Shown here piece by piece: positions 32,005 through 37,585 of a DNA stretch of 37,585 nt (position 1 is the stretch's first letter; each line of letters starts with the position of its first letter). The notes under the pieces are model-generated. The model searched no databases, was not told the DNA's origin, and saw nothing but the letters and a program-made list of their open reading frames with translations. This stretch comes from Acidimicrobiales bacterium (GTDB lineage Bacteria; Actinomycetota; Acidimicrobiia; Acidimicrobiales; Aldehydirespiratoraceae): assembly GCA_029263175.1 (NCBI GenBank), contig JAJCXZ010000011.1:1-37585 (forward strand). The letters are read 5' to 3'. The position numbers were made by a program, and so were the translations under genes.

Positions 32005-32952
32005 ATGGGCCGTCTGATCACCACGCCACCGATAATCGACATATCGCCGCTACAGGTCGATCCTCACAGTCCGAGGTCGGCCGGCGCGGTTGCGGCCATG
32101 CACGCGGCATGTCTCGACACCGGTTTCTTCGTGATCATCAACCACGGACTGGACGCCGAGATCACATCATTGTTCGACGCGGCGCGAGGCTTTTTCGCTC
32201 TCCCGGCCGAATCCAAGGAACGCACGCCCCGAGTCGACCGCTACGGCTATGTCCCTCACCGAGATACTGCCATCGACCAAAGCCGTGCGAGTGACAACGT
32301 CGAGTATCTCGATCTCGGGCTCGGAGACGAGGTGAAACTCCCTGCCCTGGCCGGGTTCGAATCGGCTGTTCGTGCGTATCAGCCCGCTGCCATCGTCGTG
32401 GCAGCGACCATTCTGAGCGCCCTCGCCACCGCCCTCGACGCTCCACCCGCCTACTTCGCGAGCCGGATGACGAATCCTCAGTGTCGACTCCGGCTGCTGC
32501 ACTACCCCGAGGTCGAGCCGGATGCCGGCGGATCACTCCCTGTGCCCAATAGGCCTCATACCGACTACGGATTGATCACCCTTCTCGCCACCGATGGTGT
32601 CCCCGGTCTGGAGGTCAAGGCGATCGGTGCCGGCTGGACTCCCATCACAGCCCCCAACGGCAGCCTGATCGTCAACCTCGGGGACATGCTTGCTCGATGG
32701 ACCAACGATCTCTATCGGTCGACCCCCCACCGGGTGGTGGGCCCCGCCACCGGTGACCGGGTGTCGATCCCGTTCTTCATCAATCCGAGTCCCCTCACGG
32801 TCGTCGACTGTCTCCCATCCTGTGTCGGTGACGAGGATCGCCCGCGATACGAACCGACGACGGCCGCAGAATTCCTCGCCTCGCGGATCGACAGCACCAC
32901 CGAGCCCTACATCGACCCCGATGAGGGGCCCAGTCGCAGAAGGATCTCATGA
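32005..32952 (+). CDS. Isopenicillin-N-synthase-family Fe(II)/2-oxoglutarate oxygenase
   Basis: 315 residues. PPIIDISPL is the typical opening, FFVIINHGLD the DIOX_N domain. RPHTDYGLITLLATDGVPGLEV gives His185 and Asp187, STPHRVVG gives His242, and DRVSIPFFINPSP gives Arg252 to hold 2-oxoglutarate. The family includes gibberellin and flavonoid oxygenases, ethylene-forming enzyme, and thymine-7-hydroxylase-like nucleobase oxidases. GGAG lies 5 bases before ATG. First gene of a four-gene operon with ATGA overlaps throughout; the following CodA-like genes make a nucleobase-like or other N-heterocyclic substrate attractive, by inference only. Confidence 0.88.
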   Translation: MGRLITTPPIIDISPLQVDPHSPRSAGAVAAMHAACLDTGFFVIINHGLDAEITSLFDAARGFFALPAESKERTPRVDRYGYVPHRDTAIDQSRASDNVEYLDLGLGDEVKLPALAGFESAVRAYQPAAIVVAATILSALATALDAPPAYFASRMTNPQCRLRLLHYPEVEPDAGGSLPVPNRPHTDYGLITLLATDGVPGLEVKAIGAGWTPITAPNGSLIVNLGDMLARWTNDLYRSTPHRVVGPATGDRVSIPFFINPSPLTVVDCLPSCVGDEDRPRYEPTTAAEFLASRIDSTTEPYIDPDEGPSRRRIS

Positions 32953-34181
32953 CGCGCACCTGGATCACTGGTGGTCGACTGCCCACGGGACGAATCGTCG
33001 ATATCGCGGCCGTCGGCGGAGTCATCGAGTCGGTGGACGACCATGACCCGGCGCGCGAGGAGGGTGATGACCTCCATGAGTGGTTGCTCCTCCCCCCGAT
33101 GACCGAACCGCACGCCCATCTCGACAAGGTGCTCACCGCCGAGGCGGTGCAGAACCCGACCGGTGACCTGGAGGGGGCCGTCGACGCCTGGAGCGCCGCT
33201 GCCGCGGCCGGTCGATTCACCGCGGAGGACGTGATCGAGCGAGCCACCACTGCGATCGAACTCCTGCTGGCCAGCGGTGTGACTGCCGTTCGTACCCACG
33301 TGAACACCACACCGGAAGTGGGAGCCACCAACGTCCGCGCACTGCAGAAGGTGAGGGAAGCCTTCGTCGGTCTGGTGGACCTGCAGATCGTGGCCCTAAC
33401 CCGTGGCCCGATGGTGGGGCCCGGATCCGCCCCCGACCAGAAGGCTCTCGCCGCGGCCGTCGCGGCCGGCGCCGATGTGGTCGGGGGATGCCCGCATCTC
33501 GCGGAGAGAGCCACCGAGTCGGTCACCTATGCCTTCGAGGTCGCAGCCGAAGCGGGGCTCGCCATCGACCTGCACACCGACGAGACCCTCGACCCATCCG
33601 TGCTCACAATCCTCGACATGGTCGAGCAGGTTCACACAACCGGGTTCAGTGGTCTGGTGAGCGCCAGCCATTGTGTGAGCCTCGGAGCGCAGAGTCTCGA
33701 TGCCCAACAACGAATCGCCGAGAGAATCGCGACGGCGGGAATCGCCATTCTTCCTCAACCCCAGACCAATCTCTATCTCCAGGGCCGGGATCACCGTACG
33801 GCGACCCCGAGGGGGCTCACGGCCATACGTTCGCTCGTCGAGGCTGGTGTCCTTGTCGCGGCCGGCGCCGACAATGTCCAGGACCCGTACAACCTCGTGG
33901 GCCGATCCGACCCTTTGGAAACAGCAGCCCTACTGGTGATGGCGGGCCATGTGCTGCCCGACGATGCGTATGCGATGGTGAGCAACAACGGTCGCAAGGC
34001 GCTCGGACTCGCTCCTGTCAACTTCCGCGCCGGGGATCCGGCCGACTTCGTCGCGGTCGATGCTCCGTCCATTCGCGGCGCGATCGCCGACGCCCCGCGA
34101 TCGCGTCGTGTCTACCGGGCCGGCCGACTCGTGGCCTCCTCGGATCAGCAGATGTCCGTTCATCGGAGGGCAGACACATGA
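32949..34181 (+). CDS. CodA-like amidohydrolase, copy 1
   Basis: 410 residues, cytosine-deaminase branch of the amidohydrolase superfamily. Metal and catalytic residues match E. coli CodA in spacing: EPHAHLDK (His55, His57), DLHTDE (His209, Glu212), SASHC (His241), AGADNVQDPYN (Asp308). The intervals 32 and 67 between His209, His241 and Asp308 equal those between CodA His214, His246 and Asp313. Substrate contacts differ: the FPQEG loop with Gln156 becomes LTRGP, DDVFDPW becomes DNVQDPY. So a hydrolase or deaminase of a ring or amide nitrogen is expected, but probably not of cytosine. Related AtzC-type enzymes act on triazines. ATGA overlaps on both sides. Confidence 0.87.
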   Translation: MTRTWITGGRLPTGRIVDIAAVGGVIESVDDHDPAREEGDDLHEWLLLPPMTEPHAHLDKVLTAEAVQNPTGDLEGAVDAWSAAAAAGRFTAEDVIERATTAIELLLASGVTAVRTHVNTTPEVGATNVRALQKVREAFVGLVDLQIVALTRGPMVGPGSAPDQKALAAAVAAGADVVGGCPHLAERATESVTYAFEVAAEAGLAIDLHTDETLDPSVLTILDMVEQVHTTGFSGLVSASHCVSLGAQSLDAQQRIAERIATAGIAILPQPQTNLYLQGRDHRTATPRGLTAIRSLVEAGVLVAAGADNVQDPYNLVGRSDPLETAALLVMAGHVLPDDAYAMVSNNGRKALGLAPVNFRAGDPADFVAVDAPSIRGAIADAPRSRRVYRAGRLVASSDQQMSVHRRADT

Positions 34182-35422
34182 CCAGGTTCCTGCGCAACGC
34201 CCGACTTGTCGACGGGCGCACGGTCGACGTTCGAATCGAAGACGGGATGATCACCAGCGTGGGACCAGGCCTGGTCCACGAGACCGAGGGTGCCGACATC
34301 GAGGATCTTCGAGGCTGGCTACTGCTCCCGGCCATGGCCGAACCCCACGCTCACCTCGACAAGGCTCTGACCGCTGAGGACGTTCCCAATCCTCAGGGGG
34401 ATCTCCGCGGCGCCATCGAGGCGTGGATCGCCGCGGCCGAGGCCGGGATGTTCACCCACGAGAACACGGTCGAACGGGCCGCCTCAGCCATGGAGTTGCT
34501 GTTGGTCCATGGCGTCACCGCGGTGCGAACCCACGTCAACGTCCTGGCCAGCAACGGAACGAAGAGTCTCCGCGCCGTCAAGGAGGCAGCCACACGTTTC
34601 GGCGGCCTGCTCGACGTGCAGACAGTGGCTCTCACCAGCAGCCCGATGACCGGGCCGGACGGTGCTGCAAACCGAGCCGCGCTCGACGCTGCCGTGGAAG
34701 AGGGCATCGACCTCGTCGGTGGTTGCCCCCATCTCGACCCCGATGGGTCAGGCCTCATTCGCCACGCGCTCTCGGTGGCAACCGATGCCGGCATCGGCGT
34801 CGACTTGCATGTCGACGAGATGCTCGACCCCGATGTGCTCACCCTCCGCGACCTCGCCCGCCAGGTCATCGACACCGGTTTCAGTGGTTCGGTGGCGGCC
34901 GGCCACTGCGTGACCCTCGGGATGCAATCCCGATCCGTGCAACTCGAGGTGGCCTCGCTCGTCGCGGAGGCAGGCATTGCCGTCTTCCCCCTCCCCCAAA
35001 CAAATCTGTTTCTGCAAGGCCGCCATCACCCGACCGCCACACCGCGAGGACTCACCGCCATCGCCGCCCTGCAGGAGAGCGGTGCGCTGGTGGCGGCAGG
35101 CGCCGACAACGTGCAAGATCCCTTCAATCTGGTGGGACGATCCGATCCACTGGAGACGGCCGCGCTGATGGTGATGGCCGGCCACCAACTCCCGGAGGTC
35201 GCGTTCGACATGGTGAGCAACAATGTGCGAAGGGCGATCGGACTGCCCGAGGTTCGGATAGAACCCGGCGACCCGGCCGACCTCGTCGCCATCGATGCTC
35301 CATCGATCAGGGGGGCGATAGCCGATGCACCGATGTCTCGTCGCGTCTTTCGAGGCGGCGTACTCGTCGCATCCGCTGACCAACAATCCGCAATCCACCG
35401 CACCGGGGAACACGAATCATGA
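34178..35422 (+). CDS. CodA-like amidohydrolase, copy 2
   Basis: 414 residues, a tandem paralogue of the preceding gene, with long shared stretches such as LTAIxxLxExGxLVAAGADN, NLVGRSDPLETAAL and DAPSIRGAIADAP. Metal/catalytic set: EPHAHLDK (His57, His59), DLHVDE (His211, Glu214), AAGHC (His243), AGADNVQDPF (Asp310). The substrate loop reads LTSSP instead of LTRGP, so the two copies may form a mixed oligomer or take successive or different substrates. GGAGGG sits 7 bases before ATG 34178, which overlaps the previous stop. The end overlaps the QueD-like gene (ATGA). Confidence 0.87.
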   Translation: MTRFLRNARLVDGRTVDVRIEDGMITSVGPGLVHETEGADIEDLRGWLLLPAMAEPHAHLDKALTAEDVPNPQGDLRGAIEAWIAAAEAGMFTHENTVERAASAMELLLVHGVTAVRTHVNVLASNGTKSLRAVKEAATRFGGLLDVQTVALTSSPMTGPDGAANRAALDAAVEEGIDLVGGCPHLDPDGSGLIRHALSVATDAGIGVDLHVDEMLDPDVLTLRDLARQVIDTGFSGSVAAGHCVTLGMQSRSVQLEVASLVAEAGIAVFPLPQTNLFLQGRHHPTATPRGLTAIAALQESGALVAAGADNVQDPFNLVGRSDPLETAALMVMAGHQLPEVAFDMVSNNVRRAIGLPEVRIEPGDPADLVAIDAPSIRGAIADAPMSRRVFRGGVLVASADQQSAIHRTGEHES

Positions 35423-35793
35423 AACTGACCATCACAGCCGCCATCCACGCCCGGTGGGGTCACCGAGTGGACGGCCTCATTCACACCCACGCCTGGACAG
35501 TGGAGGCGACGCTCACCGGTCCGGCTGACTGCGACAAGGTCTTCCCTGCCGACGATCTGGAGCGGATCCTGCTCGAAGTCGTCGAACCGTGGCACGGCCA
35601 CTACCTCACCAATGAGGATGTGGGCGAGTGGAAGAGCTACAAGCCCCTCGTCTGGGATCGTGAGCCGACGGTCGAGGAGATCGTCCGACGGCTATGGGAC
35701 CAGTTGCACAGCCGTGTGCCGCAACTCACCGAGGTCGCCCTCGTGGAAGCCACCGAGTTCGATCGCTGCCGCACGGTTCGCCTCGCCGCCTGA
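35419..35793 (+). CDS. QueD/6-pyruvoyltetrahydropterin-synthase-like protein lacking the catalytic Cys
   Basis: 124 residues, T-fold. HARWGHRVDGLIHTHAWTVEATLTG supplies zinc-type histidines (His10 or His15, His22, His24). WHGHYLTNE corresponds to the family's catalytic His region, and PTVEEIVRRLWDQL to the substrate-anchoring Glu. Authentic QueD and PTPS have a catalytic Cys a few residues before the HGH; here the stretch reads GHRVDGLIHTH and has no Cys. It therefore should not be annotated as queuosine or biopterin synthesis. No QueC, QueE or FolE lies nearby. Last gene of the operon, coupled by ATGA. It may act on or bind a pterin-like ring. Confidence 0.78.
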   Translation: MKLTITAAIHARWGHRVDGLIHTHAWTVEATLTGPADCDKVFPADDLERILLEVVEPWHGHYLTNEDVGEWKSYKPLVWDREPTVEEIVRRLWDQLHSRVPQLTEVALVEATEFDRCRTVRLAA

Positions 35794-35801
35794 ATGCGTC
35801 G

Positions 35802-36167
35802 CTACTGCGGGACAACGACCTCGAACAAGGTGATCGTCCAGCCGTCGGGGCCGTCGACGACGAAACTCTTGTGTCCCCATGGTTTCATCGTCGGCTCGCC
35901 GTGGGCGGTGCCGCCGCGGGCGCAGATGCGGGCGTGTTCCGCGTCGGCATCGCCGACTTCCCATGCAAGGGCCGCACCGGTCACTCCCGGCAGGCTGGCA
36001 CTGGTTTCCGCCGCGAAGACCTCGATCTGGCCGTCGGCCGCGAGAAGGATGGTTCCCTTGCCTCCGTCCTCGAACGACCGCAGGACCTCGAGGCCCATGG
36101 TTTCCACGAAGAAGGCAACGGTGCCGTCGTAGTCGGCGGCGGTGAAGACCACCCGGAACTCACCCAT
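35802..36167 (-). CDS. VOC (glyoxalase/bleomycin-resistance fold) protein
   Basis: 121 residues, two beta-alpha-beta-beta-beta modules. MGEFRVVFTAADYDGTVAFFVETMGLEVLRSFEDGGKGTILLAADGQIEVFAAE is module one; VGDADAEHARICARGG and KSFVVDGPDGWTITLFE module two. The usual first metal His is absent (FRVVF), so it may not bind a metal in the standard way. ATG 36167 is chosen because GGAG lies 9 bases before it. It overlaps the Rieske gene upstream by 8 bases, so they are coupled. It could shield or bind a small product of the oxygenase. Confidence 0.75.
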   Translation of the reverse strand: MGEFRVVFTAADYDGTVAFFVETMGLEVLRSFEDGGKGTILLAADGQIEVFAAETSASLPGVTGAALAWEVGDADAEHARICARGGTAHGEPTMKPWGHKSFVVDGPDGWTITLFEVVVPQ

Positions 36168-37407
36168 TCGAATCATCTCCAGTCGTCGCGAGGGTGGCAC
36201 CCATCGGCAGCCGGCTGACGTCGGTCTCGGCGCCGACGATGTAGTTGCCGGCCACGACGCTGACAAGGGCCTTGTCCTCGTCGAACTCGACACCCACCGG
36301 ATCGCCGCCCGCAGCCACGATCTGCACCTGCTCTTTGAATTGGCGGCGCACCATCGACACACCGCGATCGGTCGACGACAGCCTCTCTTCGGTGTGGCGG
36401 GTGATCGCACCCTGGCCGACCTGTGCCTCGTAGTCACCCGGGAAGCGTTGATGCTCCTCGGCGGTCAGTTCGAACCAGGTCTTGTCGCCTCCGTACACCG
36501 GGAGGCCCTGAGGTTCGCGATCCCGCGGCTTGCGCACCATTGCGAACACTCGGGTGTGGGTGTCGTCGATCGGCTGGGTCCACGACATGTTGTTGGTCTT
36601 GCCCAGGACAGTGAGTGTAGGGGTGGCGATCACCCGCACTGTCGGCATCCTCACCTCGGTGATGCGGTGAAGCGTGGTGCCGTCGGGCAGCTGTCGATCT
36701 TGCGAGGACGTGACGCCCCACGGATGGACCTGCCAGTCGATGGCCGGCCAAATCTCCAGGTTGGAGTTGAACTGCACGCCACTGTGCGTCGTGTGGAGAA
36801 TGAACACGTGATAGGGGTCCATCGCATTCTCGTGAGTCTGGAACCAGTTGCACGGAGCTTCCGTCGGCCCACCGAACGCGAAGTGGTCGATGATGACGAT
36901 CTCTTCTTCGTCCTCGTCGAGGTCCTCGAAGATGTCGTAGCGAGGGAACACAGGCTGCCTCTCGGCGGGCCCGAGGTAGGCAAAGATCATGCCGTTGTAC
37001 TCCACGACGGGGTACCAGGGCTGTCGATAGCGCTCCTTGTTACGACCGCGATCGGGCTCGCACGGCTGATCGAGGCAGGTGCCGTCGGCTCCGAAGAGCC
37101 AGCCGTGGTACGGGCAGCGGATCCCGTCATCCTCGACGCCGCCGAAGAACAAGGTGGTACCTCGATGACAGCATCGCGGTTCGAGCAACCCTGGTGTGCC
37201 CGACATGTCGCGGTAGAGGATCAGATCCTCACCCAGCAGGCGCACCTCACGGGGAAGGCTCGTGGCCTCCTCGGAGCGACCCACCGGATGCCAATACCGG
37301 CGAAGCAACTCGCCTGACGGGGTACCCGCCCCGACCTCGACCAGTTCAGGATCCCACGTACCGGCAACCCTGCCGTACGCCCGTCCGTCGCCTTCCACTA
37401 CTGCCAT
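36160..37407 (-). CDS. Rieske non-heme iron oxygenase, alpha subunit (phthalate/vanillate-type)
   Basis: 415 residues. RYWHPVGRSEE and VRLLGEDLILYRDMSG open the Rieske domain; CCHRGTTLFFGG (Cys79, His81) and CPYHGWLF (Cys98, His101) bind the cluster. NAMDPYHVFILH (Asp197, His200, His205) is the mononuclear iron site, here with the usual Asp bridge, unlike the Glu of the oxygenase at 21487. It fits the ring-hydroxylating/demethylating group of phthalate dioxygenase and vanillate O-demethylase. The strong GAGGAGG sits 7 bases before ATG 37407. No ferredoxin reductase in view. A terminator separates it from the gene upstream. Substrate unknown. Confidence 0.87.
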   Translation of the reverse strand: MAVVEGDGRAYGRVAGTWDPELVEVGAGTPSGELLRRYWHPVGRSEEATSLPREVRLLGEDLILYRDMSGTPGLLEPRCCHRGTTLFFGGVEDDGIRCPYHGWLFGADGTCLDQPCEPDRGRNKERYRQPWYPVVEYNGMIFAYLGPAERQPVFPRYDIFEDLDEDEEEIVIIDHFAFGGPTEAPCNWFQTHENAMDPYHVFILHTTHSGVQFNSNLEIWPAIDWQVHPWGVTSSQDRQLPDGTTLHRITEVRMPTVRVIATPTLTVLGKTNNMSWTQPIDDTHTRVFAMVRKPRDREPQGLPVYGGDKTWFELTAEEHQRFPGDYEAQVGQGAITRHTEERLSSTDRGVSMVRRQFKEQVQIVAAGGDPVGVEFDEDKALVSVVAGNYIVGAETDVSRLPMGATLATTGDDSNG

Positions 37408-37429
37408 TGCTGTGCCTCCTCAAAAGGTC

Positions 37430-37458
37430 GAGGGCCGGCGCACTGGGCGCCGGCCCTC
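37430..37458 (-). terminator. Strong intrinsic-type terminator
   Basis: Perfect 12-bp stem (37430-37441 with 37447-37458, GAGGGCCGGCGC) and a 5-base loop. On the minus strand it is followed by GACCTTTT. It follows the solute-binding-like gene and precedes the Rieske gene. A CATT repeat (37458-37469) flanks it. Confidence 0.75.
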
Positions 37459-37483
37459 ATTCATTCATTCACGTTCCGTCGGC

Positions 37484-37585
37484 TCAGAAGCCGATGGAGT
37501 CGTCGATGTATTCGTTGGTGAAGATGTCGGCCGGAGTGATTCCCTCTGGGAACTCCATCTCCGCGGCAGCCAACTGATCGATGAC
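37484..37585 (-). CDS. C-terminal fragment, possible ABC solute-binding protein
   Basis: Only the last 33 residues are in the window (VIDQLAAAEMEFPEGITPAD, then IFTNEYIDDSIGF and the stop). The short helix followed by a P-x-G-x-x-P loop and a TNEYIDDSI tail looks like the end of an NMT1/THI5- or SsuA-type periplasmic binding protein, but too little is visible to be sure. It lies upstream of the Rieske gene on the same strand, behind a strong terminator. If correct, it would capture a substrate for the oxygenase genes. Confidence 0.35.
   Translation of the reverse strand, partial: VIDQLAAAEMEFPEGITPADIFTNEYIDDSIGF

Noticed and set aside
35419-35793. Queuosine or tetrahydrobiopterin biosynthesis gene
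   Set aside because: The catalytic Cys is missing and no QueC, QueE or FolE lies nearby.
36142-37317. Open frame of 391 codons on the plus strand
   Set aside because: Fully antisense to the Rieske gene, whose iron ligands and Shine-Dalgarno are clear. The translated sequence is His/Arg/Val-rich with no recognisable domain.
37458-37469. CATT tandem repeat as a phase-variable repeat
   Set aside because: Only three units, in an intergenic spacer next to a terminator, and it cannot change any reading frame.

Overview
The window is dense, high-GC bacterial DNA with 38 genes I can support, two of them cut by the window edges. No gap exceeds about 190 bases. I see no tRNA, rRNA, insertion sequence, phage gene or CRISPR array. 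An actinobacterium is the best reading, possibly of the Acidimicrobiia. The evidence is: an actinobacterial-type stand-alone TOPRIM protein, an F420-type LLM oxidoreductase, and a recurring promoter pattern in which a TANNNT -10 box sits 6-8 bases before an ATG or GTG with no Shine-Dalgarno (leaderless transcription). The phylum is an inference; no marker gene is present.

Layout. 1-3177: ectoine-type catabolism (DoeB fragment, DoeA) coupled to a trans-sulfuration PLP enzyme. 3239-5287: TOPRIM protein and a CYP153-type P450. 5294-8524 (minus): a second DoeA-like hydrolase, a PhyH oxygenase and a D-cysteine desulfhydrase-like PLP enzyme. 8704-10480: LinB-type haloalkane dehalogenase, cupin, glycolipid-binding-like protein. 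10485-12516 (minus): alpha/beta hydrolase and a second PhyH oxygenase. 12580-15446: MFS exporter, a bacterial PRMT homologue, a hotdog thioesterase and a 38-residue basic protein. 15545-17637: lipase-like hydrolase coupled to a very clear creatinase. 17650-20181: Na/Pi cotransporter and a hypothetical. 20183-22611: CaiB/BaiF CoA-transferase divergent from a CntA/GbcA-like Rieske oxygenase. 22650-29909: ALO-type flavin oxidase, PIG-L deacetylase, FMO-like flavoprotein, FMN-type LLM, PYROXD2-like oxidoreductase, F420-type LLM. 29914-31820 (minus): UbiX-UbiD. 32005-35793: a four-gene coupled operon (2-oxoglutarate oxygenase, two CodA-like amidohydrolases, a QueD-like protein without the catalytic cysteine). 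35802-37585 (minus): VOC protein, Rieske oxygenase and the end of a possible ABC solute-binding protein.

How the genes work together. The content points to catabolism of small nitrogen-containing solutes (ectoine, creatine, carnitine or betaine-like compounds) and to oxidation of hydrophobic or halogenated compounds. Three hydrolases of the creatinase/DoeA non-metal M24 type lie within 17 kb. The most promising undescribed system is the 32005-35793 operon. It diverges from ubiD-ubiX across a 184-base regulatory region holding a 13-bp palindrome, a possible three-codon leaderless ORF and a leader that can fold over the ribosome binding site. I infer that it degrades or salvages an oxidisable N-heterocycle (pyrimidine, pterin, deazapurine or triazine type). 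The substrate is not known.
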